NCBI RefSeq assembly: GCF_014647495.1
Contig: NZ_BMPH01000002.1
Span: 248,001 to 312,000, forward strand
DNA length: 64,000 nt
Origin: Glutamicibacter protophormiae
GTDB taxonomy: Bacteria > Actinomycetota > Actinomycetes > Actinomycetales > Micrococcaceae
Direction of reading: 5' to 3'
Below are positions 16,818 to 25,875 of this stretch, piece by piece (positions within the stretch are counted from its first letter, which is position 1; each line of letters starts with the position of its first letter). The position numbers and the translations under genes were made by a program. Under the pieces are notes generated by a model. That model did no database searches, was not told where the DNA came from, and saw only the letters and a list, made by a program, of their open reading frames with translations.

Positions 16818-19316
16818 TCACCACCAGGACGAGTCGGTGACCTGGACGGTGGGCTTGTCGCCCTCCCACGTGATTGAGCCGGACAGGTACTGCGACGTTT
16901 CTTGAGTGTCGGAGTCGCTGCCGGTGTGCTTGTACTTGAAGGTAGCTTTTGAGCTTTTGAATGAAGTCAGACCGTCAAGTTCGACGCTGTCAGCGTGCGA
17001 CTTCACCGAGAACGATGCCAGATCCGTGCTCTGGAGCTCGGTGGGGCATGCTTCATTCAGGTTGGTTGATACCTTGACGCAGGCTGACGAGAAGTTTTGA
17101 ACTTCCTTGAGCACCAAGTCATTGAGTGCCTGAGTGGTTGCAGTCTCGATCGAAGCGCTGGGCATTTCATCGCTGGTGCCGTTGACCCTGAGCTCCTGAA
17201 CCTCGCTGGAGAGGTAGTCAGTTTTCGGAGCGCTCACCTGGTAGATGCCGGGGTATGCATAGAAACTTCCCGAGAACGAGCTTGGCTCGCCAAAGTAGGA
17301 GACTTCCGGCGACAGTTCCACCGATGTCTTGCCCACCATGAGCGTTGGTGACGTGTCGGAAGTCAGTTTTACCGGGACAATCAGCGGATCGTTGAACACC
17401 CAGGTATCCAGCAGGCCGTATTCCTTTTCTCCTCGGTCGACGGAGAAAGTGTGGTTGTGGCGCTCACCATTGATCGAGTACGAAGCGCTGACGATGGCGA
17501 AGTTGTCATCCTTTGACTGCAGCTGCACATTTTCTACAACCAGCCGCTGGCTGTCGTTGGCGAGTGCCTCGTCTGTGAGCAGTGCACGAGCATTGTTGTC
17601 GACACCCGGATTGACGAACTTGCTGGCTTCGGTCACCTGACCTTCTTCCAGGAGCGTCAAGTATTTTTTGACCTCCGCTTCAGGTTTTCGCTGCGAGTTG
17701 AGATAGGCCACTGCTCCGAAGCCCAAACCGACGATTACCGCAGCGCCAAGCAAGCTGAAGCCAAGCGCCTTAGCGCGCTTTTTTGAAGCCGCTGAGGCCG
17801 GGGCAAGCAAGGGTGCTGGCTCAGCCGGCGGCGTTGCAGCCGGGGCAACGGTGGTCGGTTCGCCCGATGATGCCGATGGGGCTGCCGGTGCCTGCATAAC
17901 AATCGTGTCATCGGTCGAAGGAGCAGCGGGTTGTGTCGTCTCTGGCTGTGGATCCGCAGTGGCGTCCGTCCCGGAAATCCACCGCGTAGTAGCTTGCCTG
18001 CCACCGATGACGCTCAACAGCCCGGGAGCGAAACGATAGACCTGGAGCGGAAGTACTTCGGCAAGCACCGAAATCAGGGCCGCACCAAGAGCAAGGAAAA
18101 TAACCGAATACCACGTGATGCCGAAGGACAAGCTTCCGCGCATTGCCCTGATGGACTCAACGGTGACTTCACCCTTGACGGAGTAGTTGCTCAACCAGGA
18201 AAGAACCATCCACAAAGCAAGCGAAATCAGGGGCAACTGCCAGACTCGTGAGCTATTGAAACTGGCCGCTGTTCGGGCGCGGCGCACTCCAAGGAACAGT
18301 GCCGAGAAGATGATCATGACTGCGGTGGCCGCAAAGATCCAAGCAGCGCGGCCATCGTTCATTTCAGTAATCCGCACAACTGAGTTCGGTACGAAATCGT
18401 CGAGATCTCCGGTGGCGAATGACGCCGCACCGCTCACGTTGGGTGCGAGCGAGCCGAAGAATCCCAGGGCTCCGAGGTAGAGGCCCAAGGTACCGAGCAT
18501 GGGCTGGAGGATGAGGGCAACGCTGGCCGGGATGTCTTCGTCCATGCCGATGATTCCCAAAAGAAGTCCGATGGCGGCGAAGAGCACGACTACGAGCACA
18601 AGGACCGTGATGCTTTCACGCAGTCCGATTGCCCACGGAGATGATCCATTCATGCGCCTCGGAGTGAGAGCGAAGAACTGGGTGCAGAAGACGAGCAACA
18701 GAATCGTGAAGAAGACCCCGGAAGCACGAGGAGCAATAGTCAGCGACATGGAGTCGCCGGAAAGTACGTCAATCTTGCCGAATAGGGTGATCAGCAAGAA
18801 GACCAGCGCAAGGGCCAACGCGTTCAGGCCGGAGATGAGTGCTGCTCGCTTCCAAGTTTTCTCCCGCTTGCCATGTGAAAGCCTGCGGACGATGAAGTAG
18901 TTTACCGCCGCGATCGCAAGCATCGTCGTGATGGAAACTATCGAGAGGGACATGCTGATTTCGCCGTACTCACCGCCGTCCATGCCGGAACCGGCCACAT
19001 GAAGCCCACAGCCCAGAGCAACGCCAACGAGCAAAATAAATGATTCGAAGGAGTGGAGCTGGGACGAGAAATCGAAGTATCCAAGCGATGATGAAGTGCT
19101 CTCGGAAAGTGCATTTAGGGGAAGCAAGTAGCAAAGGGCCATGATGACGCCGATGACTGCGATAGCAGCTCCCTGAAAGCCCAATACTTTGAGACTGGCT
19201 GGGTTTTTCATGTCCTTGACCGAGTCGATGATCTTATTGATCTGCTGGTTCGAACTGGCGCCAGAAGGCGCCGGTAAGGGCGGAACCTCAGGGCGTGGGG
19301 GATTAGGGGTATCCAA
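16818..19316 (-). CDS. large multi-pass membrane protein with C-terminal extracytoplasmic domain, unknown
   Basis: 832 residues. A proline-rich cytoplasmic start precedes about ten membrane helices (for example AAIAVIGVIMALCYLLPL, ILLVGVALGCGLHVAG, LALALVFLLITLF, VLVLVVVLFAAIGLLLGIIG). Next comes a ~90-residue Pro/Ala/Thr linker, another helix (LLGAAVIVGLGFGAVAYL), and a long beta-rich outer domain starting KPEAEVKKYLTLLEEGQVTEASKFV, like the repeated-domain anchors of TcaA-type envelope proteins. The start is TTG 19316 with AAGGA 6 nt upstream. No transporter signature is visible. Codon use is less GC-biased than in neighbours. Confidence 0.85.
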   Translation of the reverse strand: MDTPNPPRPEVPPLPAPSGASSNQQINKIIDSVKDMKNPASLKVLGFQGAAIAVIGVIMALCYLLPLNALSESTSSSLGYFDFSSQLHSFESFILLVGVALGCGLHVAGSGMDGGEYGEISMSLSIVSITTMLAIAAVNYFIVRRLSHGKREKTWKRAALISGLNALALALVFLLITLFGKIDVLSGDSMSLTIAPRASGVFFTILLLVFCTQFFALTPRRMNGSSPWAIGLRESITVLVLVVVLFAAIGLLLGIIGMDEDIPASVALILQPMLGTLGLYLGALGFFGSLAPNVSGAASFATGDLDDFVPNSVVRITEMNDGRAAWIFAATAVMIIFSALFLGVRRARTAASFNSSRVWQLPLISLALWMVLSWLSNYSVKGEVTVESIRAMRGSLSFGITWYSVIFLALGAALISVLAEVLPLQVYRFAPGLLSVIGGRQATTRWISGTDATADPQPETTQPAAPSTDDTIVMQAPAAPSASSGEPTTVAPAATPPAEPAPLLAPASAASKKRAKALGFSLLGAAVIVGLGFGAVAYLNSQRKPEAEVKKYLTLLEEGQVTEASKFVNPGVDNNARALLTDEALANDSQRLVVENVQLQSKDDNFAIVSASYSINGERHNHTFSVDRGEKEYGLLDTWVFNDPLIVPVKLTSDTSPTLMVGKTSVELSPEVSYFGEPSSFSGSFYAYPGIYQVSAPKTDYLSSEVQELRVNGTSDEMPSASIETATTQALNDLVLKEVQNFSSACVKVSTNLNEACPTELQSTDLASFSVKSHADSVELDGLTSFKSSKATFKYKHTGSDSDTQETSQYLSGSITWEGDKPTVQVTDSSWW

Positions 19317-19666
19317 CGATATTCCTTAGTGCGTTTTGAGATGATCGTGTCGGAAACACAACGGGAAGACGAATTCAACGATTCAAATCGATGAACGATT
19401 TCCTAGCGAATAATTTCCGTCTGTCCAAATCGTGTCCTTTGTCAGAGTATCAGCAATGAACTATGACATTCGACAGTCTTGACATGGGGAAAATTAGTCA
19501 GGATTTCGACATGTTATCGATTATTTTAATCCGCTGAACTTTCGTTGGGGCATATGGTGAATAGTTCTGCATGGAACAGGTAAATACCCTCGAATCGATG
19601 AAATGCAGATCAAGATGCGTAAATGAGCGGCTAAGGCAGAATTCAGGGTCGGCTGACCTGTACCCA
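19317..19666. other. AT-rich intergenic gap
   Basis: About 350 bases, clearly richer in A/T than its surroundings. The left side must hold the promoter of the large membrane-protein gene. Short opposing repeats (ATCGTTCATCGATTTGAATC region, near 19380-19400) could be a regulatory site. No gene is supported. Confidence 0.45.
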
Positions 19667-21391
19667 TTACCGTGCGGGCTGGCTTTGTTCCAAGAGTTCC
19701 ACCAAGCGTTCGGTGTCCGCATCGGTCCACTGGCCAGAGGGCAGGATCTGCGCCCATGCCCGGACAGGAACCTGCCCGAATTCGTGTCCCTGGCCATCGG
19801 GAATTCCGGAGGCCACCTGGTCCAGCAATAGCTGGAGACCGGTCACCACGGGAATCCATGCCATTGCCGAAGGAATATTTCCTGGCCGCTGGCCAGCGCG
19901 CAGCCAGTCCGGCTTGGAAAGGAAGACTTCGGCGTCGCCCCAGCTGATGGGGTCGTTGGAATGCTGGAGATAGCCGATTCTGCTGTCGGCCCAGGTTCCA
20001 GACCCGGGCCAGTGAATCCCGTCGGCGGAGAACCTGACAATGTTTCCGTCTTCGTAGACCGGGAGGACAGCGGGGCTGCCTGGATCGCGTTCAGCGGTGA
20101 ATCGCTGCCAGAGCCGGTTGCCGGCGGCCGGGCCGACAAAGAGCGCGCCATCAGTGCGCGTCGCGAAATCCTGGGCGCCGCTGAAAGCGGCCTCCGCACC
20201 GAAAGACCCCAGTGATTCCCCGCTGACCACCAGTTTTGGTCGTTCCTTGGGAGGCAGCTGCACCCAGTGCCGATACACGGCGTCAAACAGCAGGCGTCCG
20301 GCGTCTTGTGCGCGGGAGGAATCCACGAGGAACGACATCCAGCTGGGAAGGTAGGAATACTGCATGCTGACCGTCGCCGTATCGCCGCCCCACATGTATT
20401 CCAGCGCCTGGATCTGGTTCTCATTCACCCAGCCGCGCCCCGTGCCGGTAGCCACATTGAGCACCGATCGGTTGAATGCTCCGGTACGCTGCAGCTCCTC
20501 AATCGCCAGTTCAGCCTGGGTTGCGAGCTCCGTGTTGCCGTCTCTCCCGGCCCCGGCGTAGACGCGGATGGGCTGCTTGGCATCCCGTCCGGAGAACTCC
20601 GCTACCGACGTGCTGCTGGGAGTGTTGGAAATGAACAGGCGCCCCTGGCGGCCCAAATCAGCCCAGCTGGCCGAAGAGCCGGGCCCTGCGGACAGTTCGG
20701 GATGCTGCGGCGGTTGCAGGTCCGAGAGGAATTCATCATTGATCGACAGGAACAGGTTGTCCAATGATCCGGCGACGCGCTGCACCACTGCCCGATTGCC
20801 GATCATCGCCAACCCCAGCACCATAGCCGCCACGACGATGACGGCCGCAACGCGCCGGGGCAAAACCTTGTCCACGATTTCAATGAGCGCGAGCGAAATC
20901 CTGCGAATGAATCGGCAGATGACCAGCAGCAGGGCCAGGAGAGCCGTGCCCACCAGGACGACGTAGACCAGCGACCAGGCGGATTGGCGAGGCATCGCCA
21001 ACATCTCTCGCTGGTCGTTTTGCCAGAGATGGTAGAACAACAGACCCGCGACCAGCAGCACCATGCCGAGCGCTGCGGCTACTTTTCCGGAGGTCCGCTG
21101 GGAAGGAATCGCCTTCGGTACTTCGGGCGGCTGCTCCTGCGCGGCTGCATCCCGCTCCTGCGCTGAGGCTCTGCGTTCCTGCGAAGCGCTCTTCGAAGAG
21201 ACAAAGAGCCACCGGAGCAGCGATCCCGCCGCATATCCCAGCAGCGCGGCCAGCGCGCAGAGCACTCCCTGGAATACCGCGGTGCGCGGAAGCATGGACG
21301 GCGTCAGCGAGAGCAGCGCCAGCGCCAGCGCGCCCAGCGCCGGGACACAGTACATGCGCCAAGGTTTGAGAACCGGCAGCCGCCCAGCCAT
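19667..21391 (-). CDS. membrane-anchored alpha/beta hydrolase (Abhydrolase_9 type)
   Basis: 574 residues. The N-terminal ~230 residues hold about five membrane helices (ALGALALALLSLTPSMLPR, ALCALAALLGYAAGSLL, AALGMVLLVAGLLFYHLW, LVYVVLVGTALLALLLVIC, VIVVAAMVLGLAMIGNRAV). The rest is the hydrolase-like domain, with RVYAGAGRDGN, YLPSWMSFLVDSSRAQDA, the nucleophile elbow VVSGESLGSFGAE and NDPISWGDAEVFLSKPDWL. This two-part layout matches the actinobacterial Abhydrolase_9_N plus Abhydrolase_9 pair (PF15420/PF10081, from memory). Lipid or cell-wall ester chemistry at the membrane is a guess. Confidence 0.88.
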   Translation of the reverse strand: MAGRLPVLKPWRMYCVPALGALALALLSLTPSMLPRTAVFQGVLCALAALLGYAAGSLLRWLFVSSKSASQERRASAQERDAAAQEQPPEVPKAIPSQRTSGKVAAALGMVLLVAGLLFYHLWQNDQREMLAMPRQSAWSLVYVVLVGTALLALLLVICRFIRRISLALIEIVDKVLPRRVAAVIVVAAMVLGLAMIGNRAVVQRVAGSLDNLFLSINDEFLSDLQPPQHPELSAGPGSSASWADLGRQGRLFISNTPSSTSVAEFSGRDAKQPIRVYAGAGRDGNTELATQAELAIEELQRTGAFNRSVLNVATGTGRGWVNENQIQALEYMWGGDTATVSMQYSYLPSWMSFLVDSSRAQDAGRLLFDAVYRHWVQLPPKERPKLVVSGESLGSFGAEAAFSGAQDFATRTDGALFVGPAAGNRLWQRFTAERDPGSPAVLPVYEDGNIVRFSADGIHWPGSGTWADSRIGYLQHSNDPISWGDAEVFLSKPDWLRAGQRPGNIPSAMAWIPVVTGLQLLLDQVASGIPDGQGHEFGQVPVRAWAQILPSGQWTDADTERLVELLEQSQPAR

Positions 21392-21495
21392 AGTGCCTCC
21401 ATTGGTCCGGGCTGGCCTGCTAAATTGCCTTCCAGCTCCCCACTTCGAATTCTAGGTGGCAACTGCGCGATTCAGGCCTGCAAGTCCAATGAAGT

Positions 21496-21540
21496 ACGAA
21501 TGCCGGCGGACGGGTCTCATCTCCCTCCACCGGCATTCGT
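21496..21540 (-). terminator. hairpin after the CoA-transferase/thiolase operon
   Basis: 11-base perfect arms (21496-21506, 21530-21540) lie 15-59 bases past the thiolase stop on the minus strand. The loop is 23 bases. Confidence 0.6.
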
Positions 21541-21554
21541 CGGATTGTGCTGTG

Positions 21555-22724
21555 CTACAGCGAGCGCAGCAGCACCGCAGTGCCCTGGCCGCCGCCGCCG
21601 CAGATGCCTACGGCACCCAGCGAACCGGCCGGCAATTCTTGCAGCTGGCGCGCCAGGGTGCCCACGATGCGGGCGCCCGAGGCGCCGATCGGGTGGCCCA
21701 GGGCGATCGCTCCGCCGTGCGGGTTCACGATCTCGGGATCGATGCCCAGCGCGGCGGTGGACTGCACGGCGACCGCGGCGAAGGCCTCGTTGATTTCCAC
21801 GACCTTCAGGTCCTCGGCCTTGGCGCCGGCGCGCTGCAGAGCGGTGCGGATCGCGTTGGACGGCTGCTCGTGCAGGGTGCGGTCCGGTCCGGCCACAAAC
21901 GCGTGGGACACGATCTCGGCGATCGGGGTCAGGCCCAGACGATCGATGGCGGCATCGCTGGCAAGCACCACGGCCGCCGCGCCGTCGGTGATCTGCGAGG
22001 AGTTGCCCGCGGTGATGGTGCCGTCCTTCGCGAAGGCCGGACGCAGTGCACCCAGGGACTCGACGGTGGTGGAGTCGCGCACGCCGTCATCTTCCGAATA
22101 CACGGTGTCGCCCTTGCGGGTGGAGATGGTGAACGGGGCGATCTCCCCGGCCAGGAACTCGCGGGAGGCGGCGGCACGTTGATGCGATGCCGCGGCCACG
22201 GCGTCCTGGGACTCACGGGTCATGGACAGCTTGGCGTTGTGCTCCTCGGTGGAGGCGCCCATGGAGCGCTGCTCGGCGGCATCGGTCAGGCCGTCGTACT
22301 CCAGGGTGTCGATCATCTCGATCGCACCGTACTTGGCGCCGGCGCGGGCGCGCTGCACGTGCGGTGCCAGGGACATGGATTCCTGGCCGATGGCCAGCAC
22401 CACGTCGACCTCGCCGCTGGCGATCAGGCGCTCGCCGGCCACCACGGCCTCGGCTCCGGAGAGGCACACCGCGTTGACGGCGATGGCCGGGACGTTCAGC
22501 GGGACGCCTGCGCCGACGGCCGACTGGCGGGCCGGGTTCTGGCCGGCGCCGCCCTGCAGCACCTGGCCGGCGACCACGCGCTGGATTTCCGAGGGATCAA
22601 TGCCAGCGCGCTCCATCGCTGCCTTGGCGGCGTGGGCTCCCAGCGCGGTTCCCGGCACGGAAGCCAGGGCCCCGTTGAATTTCATGAACGGGGTGCGGGC
22701 GTAGCCTACGATCTTGACGGTCAT
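21555..22724 (-). CDS. acetyl-CoA C-acyltransferase (thiolase)
   Basis: 389 residues. Catalytic Cys in NAVCLSGAEAVVAGERLI, His in GGAIALGHPIGASGARIVG, second Cys in GICGGGGQGTAVLL. Splits or forms 3-ketoacyl-CoA. It starts 2 bases after the scoB stop, so it is the third gene of a tight operon whose first two genes make a 3-ketoacid CoA-transferase. Together they would activate acetoacetate (or 3-oxoadipate) and cleave it to acetyl-CoA. Acetoacetyl- versus 3-oxoadipyl-CoA specificity cannot be told from sequence alone; no other protocatechuate genes are nearby, which favours acetoacetate. Confidence 0.92.
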   Translation of the reverse strand: MTVKIVGYARTPFMKFNGALASVPGTALGAHAAKAAMERAGIDPSEIQRVVAGQVLQGGAGQNPARQSAVGAGVPLNVPAIAVNAVCLSGAEAVVAGERLIASGEVDVVLAIGQESMSLAPHVQRARAGAKYGAIEMIDTLEYDGLTDAAEQRSMGASTEEHNAKLSMTRESQDAVAAASHQRAAASREFLAGEIAPFTISTRKGDTVYSEDDGVRDSTTVESLGALRPAFAKDGTITAGNSSQITDGAAAVVLASDAAIDRLGLTPIAEIVSHAFVAGPDRTLHEQPSNAIRTALQRAGAKAEDLKVVEINEAFAAVAVQSTAALGIDPEIVNPHGGAIALGHPIGASGARIVGTLARQLQELPAGSLGAVGICGGGGQGTAVLLRSL

Positions 22725-22726
22725 TC

Positions 22727-23371
22727 TTACTGGTCCTCCTGGATGTCCACGGCGAAGGGCGCCGCGGTGATTTCTTGAATGCTTGCTGGGGTCTCACCCG
22801 GGGCGCAGGCCCGCAGGATGAGTGTCCCGTCTTCGACATCGAAGACGGCGCGGTCGGTGATGATGCGGTTGACGACGCCGACGCCGGTCAGCGGCAGGTC
22901 GCACTTTTCAACGATCTTGCTGGTGCCGTCCTTGGCCACGTGGTCGGTGAGCACCAGGACGCGCGGGGTGCCCGCGACCAGGTCCATGGCGCCGCCCATG
23001 CCCTTGACGAGTTTGCCCGGAATGGTCCAGTTGGCCAGGTCGCCGTTGGCGGCGACCTGCAGGGCGCCGAGGATCGCGGTGGCCACATGGCCGCCGCGGA
23101 TCATGCCGAAGCTGGTGGCCGAGTCGAAGAAGCTGCCTCCGGGCAGGATCGTCACGGTCTGCTTGCCGGCATTGATCAGGTCGGCGTCCTCGTCTCCCTC
23201 ATAGGGGAAGGGGCCCATGCCCAGCAGGCCGTTCTCGCTTTGCAGCTTGACCGAGACACCCTCGGGCAGGTGGTTGGCCACCAGGGTCGGGATGCCGATG
23301 CCCAGGTTCACGTACTGGCCGTCGGTCAGCTCGCTGGCGGCGATGGCCGCCATTTCATCTCGCGTCCACAT
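22727..23371 (-). CDS. scoB: 3-oxoacid CoA-transferase subunit B
   Basis: 214 residues. The catalytic glutamate lies in the [10 protein letters not shown] motif; [17 protein letters not shown] at the start and [19 protein letters not shown] later are typical of the B subunit. It pairs with the A subunit, whose stop lies 2 bases upstream, to move CoA from succinyl-CoA to a 3-ketoacid. PcaJ of the 3-oxoadipate route is a close relative and cannot be excluded. Confidence 0.92.
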   Translation of the reverse strand: MWTRDEMAAIAASELTDGQYVNLGIGIPTLVANHLPEGVSVKLQSENGLLGMGPFPYEGDEDADLINAGKQTVTILPGGSFFDSATSFGMIRGGHVATAILGALQVAANGDLANWTIPGKLVKGMGGAMDLVAGTPRVLVLTDHVAKDGTSKIVEKCDLPLTGVGVVNRIITDRAVFDVEDGTLILRACAPGETPASIQEITAAPFAVDIQEDQ

Positions 23372-23373
23372 GC

Positions 23374-24078
23374 CTAGCCCTCCTGCCTGCTGCGCACGGT
23401 GCGCTGTTCGATGTCCTTGGTTTCATCCGCCTGGACAAGCGTCTGCACGAAAATGCCCGGGGTTTCCACCAGCGACGGGTCGAGGAAGTCTTCCCGGATA
23501 TGCTCGGCTTCGGCGAAGGTATGGCGGCCGGACATGGCTGCCAGCGGATTGAAGTTCTTCGAGGTCATGCGGTAGCGCAGGTTGCCTTCGGCATCTGCCT
23601 CATAGGCCTTGACCAGGGCGATGTCGGCGAAGATGCCGCGTTCCAGGATGGCCGGCTTGCCGTTGAACTCCATGACTTCCTTGCCCTCGGCGACCGGCGT
23701 GCCGACGCCGGTGGGGGTGAAGAAGGCCGGGATGCCAACTCCGCCGGCGCGCAGGCGCTCGGCCAGCGTGCCCTGGGGGCAGAACTCGACATCGAGATCC
23801 CCGTTGAGGAACTGCTGGGCGAAGAGCTTGTTCTCACCGACATAGGAGGCCAGCACCTTGGAGACCTGCTTGTTCTCCAGCAGCAGCCCAAGGCCCTTGC
23901 CGTCGACTCCCATGTTGTTGGAGACGATGGTCAGGTTCGTCGCGCCCGAGTCCCGCAGTGCCTTGATGAGCCGGGTGGGATTCCCGCTCAGGCCAAAGCC
24001 TCCCACGGCGATGGTCATGCCGTCCTTGACGACTTCGGCCAGCGCGGCCGCCGCGTCGTCGCGATACTTCGTTGTCAT
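23374..24078 (-). CDS. scoA: 3-oxoacid CoA-transferase subunit A
   Basis: 234 residues from ATG 24078, which has GGAGGAAACG directly upstream; an in-frame ATG at 24090 forms part of that leader and is less likely. Family motifs: [60 protein letters not shown]. First gene of the scoA-scoB-thiolase operon. A 17-base perfect palindrome 136 bases upstream matches a site at the start of the IclR gene, so that regulator probably controls this operon. Confidence 0.92.
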   Translation of the reverse strand: MTTKYRDDAAAALAEVVKDGMTIAVGGFGLSGNPTRLIKALRDSGATNLTIVSNNMGVDGKGLGLLLENKQVSKVLASYVGENKLFAQQFLNGDLDVEFCPQGTLAERLRAGGVGIPAFFTPTGVGTPVAEGKEVMEFNGKPAILERGIFADIALVKAYEADAEGNLRYRMTSKNFNPLAAMSGRHTFAEAEHIREDFLDPSLVETPGIFVQTLVQADETKDIEQRTVRSRQEG

Positions 24079-24213
24079 CGTTTCCTCCATGCCGTCCACG
24101 ATGTGGAGTGCAGTCTTGATTACCTTCAAACCTACGTAGTCGCAGGTAGGCATTCAATAGGTAGCGAGCCATTGGATCACTATTGCTCAGATGATGAGGA
24201 ATCGCGGACAGTG

Positions 24214-24230
24214 CGTCCATATTATGGACG
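24214..24230. promoter_or_regulatory. candidate IclR operator upstream of scoA
   Basis: CGTCCATA-T-TATGGACG is a perfect 8-1-8 inverted repeat in the scoA leader. An imperfect copy sits at 24961-24977 over the start of the IclR-family gene. Confidence 0.6.
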
Positions 24231-24244
24231 ATTGTTGCCGGAGA

Positions 24245-24712
24245 TTAAACAACGTCGAATTCGTTGCCTTCCGGATCCTGCATGGCGATCGCATAGTGTC
24301 CCATGGCCGGTTCGTTGTGGATAGCGAGGATGAGCGCTCCGCGCGCCGTCAGACGCTCGGCGGCGGCGCCCACACGCGCGACGCGGGTTGCCATGGGGAC
24401 GCCTCGTCCGCCGCCGACCTTCAGGTCGAAATGCCAGCGGTTCTTCAAGGTCTTGGATTCGGGAACCTGCTGGAACCAGATGCGCGGTCCGCGGCCGTCG
24501 GGGTCGATGATCGACTCGGGCAGGTCGCCGGCGCCCGGCGGCAATTCTTCCTCGGGCACTCCCATGTCCTGCCAATAGCCGCGCCAGCTGACGTGGCCGG
24601 CCGGAGGGGGCTCGGGGACATAACCCAGCGCCTCGCCCCAGAAATCCACCATGAGCTGCGGGTTTGCGCAGTCAATGGTCAACTGGATGGTCATGTTCGT
24701 TGCCATATCCAT
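24245..24712 (-). CDS. VOC-superfamily (glyoxalase-like) protein
   Basis: 155 residues from ATG 24712 (ATG 24706 is also possible). Single or fused VOC repeat: IQLTIDCANPQLMVDFWGEALGY opens the fold and MQDPEGNEFDVV closes it, with RIWFQQVPESKTLKNRWHFDL in between. Such proteins bind a metal and act on small electrophiles or antibiotics; no substrate can be inferred. It lies between the IclR gene and scoA, reading the same way as scoA, and its stop is only 15 bases from the operator, so it may share the transcript of the operon or run into it. Confidence 0.85.
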   Translation of the reverse strand: MDMATNMTIQLTIDCANPQLMVDFWGEALGYVPEPPPAGHVSWRGYWQDMGVPEEELPPGAGDLPESIIDPDGRGPRIWFQQVPESKTLKNRWHFDLKVGGGRGVPMATRVARVGAAAERLTARGALILAIHNEPAMGHYAIAMQDPEGNEFDVV

Positions 24713-24960
24713 GCCAGCAGTATGGCAGAGACGCAAGGCGAGACCGCCGGCCCCGGGCAAATACCCATGAGGCGTTCAACGGCGTGACGAGAACTGCGCG
24801 CGGGGGGTCCTGAGCTCTCCAGCAACAGAAGGAGCTTTCCACCCATCAGGTCGAGGCGGGCGCGTTGCTGTCCCGTCTCATTGAGTGCGGCCGAGGCAGC
24901 GGTGCAGCGCCCGGGCTGGCCGGTTCCCAGCTGTCACAAGTTCCGGCGGTGAACGCCAAT

Positions 24961-24977
24961 CGTCCATAATGTGGGCA
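24961..24977. promoter_or_regulatory. second, imperfect copy of the IclR operator
   Basis: CGTCCATA-A-TGTGGGCA keeps one half-site exactly and 5 of 8 bases of the other relative to 24214-24230. It reaches the A of the IclR start codon, so binding would block its own expression. Confidence 0.5.
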
Positions 24978-25765
24978 TGAGTACTTCTCCCGCAGGAGCG
25001 CAGGTTGTCGGACGTCTGGCGGCTGTATTGCGCACCGTGAGCACCTCCATGCCGCAGGGCATCACGACCACGGAGGCCGCGCGGCAGGCGGGATTGCCGC
25101 GGCCCACCGTGCACCGGCTGCTGACCGCATTGGTGGCGGAAGGCTTCTGCGACCACGACAACGCTACGGGCCACTGGCTGCTGGGCCCGGAGCTCTACCT
25201 CATGGGAGCGGTCGCCGCCGAACGATACGACATCAGCGAGCTGGCCCGGGTGCATGTCGCGGCGCTGGCGGAGGCGACCGGCGAGAGCGCGTTCCTCTCT
25301 GCCCGGCGCGGAGACGAGACCGTCTGCCTGCTGCGCCAGGACGGGGCATTTCCCATCCGCTCGTTCGTCCTCTATGAAGGGCGGCGCTTCCCCCTGGGTG
25401 TGGCCTCGGCCGGCATCGCAATCCTCGCATTCCTCCCCGAAGACAGCGTGGAAAAGTACTTGCAATCCCACGACCTGGTGCCAGAATACGGCCAGGCCCA
25501 TTCGGCGCCGGCCCTGCGCGAGAAAGTCGCCGAAACCAGGATGCTGGGATATTCGGTGAATCCCGGGCTGATCGTCGAGGGGAGCTGGGGGATGGGCGCT
25601 GCAGTATTCGACGCCACGGGCCAGCCGGCCTGGGCGCTGAGCCTGACCGGCATCCAGAGCCGTTTCGAGGAGGCCCGCCGCAAGGAGCTGGGCCAGCTGC
25701 TGCTGCACCACGCGCATGAACTGTCCACGCAGCTGCGCCGCAGCCCCGGAGCAATCACCCGGTAG
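24977..25765 (+). CDS. IclR-family transcriptional regulator
   Basis: 262 residues from ATG 24977. N-terminal winged helix: VGRLAAVLRTVSTSMPQGITTTEAARQAGLPRPTVHRLL. The C-terminal effector domain includes ESAFLSARRGDETVCLLRQDG and FPLGVASAGIAILAF, both family hallmarks. No ribosome site stands before the start, so the transcript may be leaderless. A partial palindrome over the start matches one before scoA, so it probably autoregulates and controls the CoA-transferase/thiolase operon. Confidence 0.92.
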   Translation: MSTSPAGAQVVGRLAAVLRTVSTSMPQGITTTEAARQAGLPRPTVHRLLTALVAEGFCDHDNATGHWLLGPELYLMGAVAAERYDISELARVHVAALAEATGESAFLSARRGDETVCLLRQDGAFPIRSFVLYEGRRFPLGVASAGIAILAFLPEDSVEKYLQSHDLVPEYGQAHSAPALREKVAETRMLGYSVNPGLIVEGSWGMGAAVFDATGQPAWALSLTGIQSRFEEARRKELGQLLLHHAHELSTQLRRSPGAITR

Positions 25766-25875
25766 CCCTCCGGTTCCCGGCATCCGGCGACTCACATGAT
25801 CACAACTTCCTGCGGTAGTCTGTGCTCCGGACGTGTTCGCGGCGAAGACGTCGACTCGAGCTCTGGAAGGTATTT

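Noticed and set aside
21555-24078. pcaIJF (3-oxoadipate) operon as the definite call
   Set aside because: Sequence alone cannot separate it from acetoacetate CoA-transferase plus thiolase, and no protocatechuate genes are present in the window.
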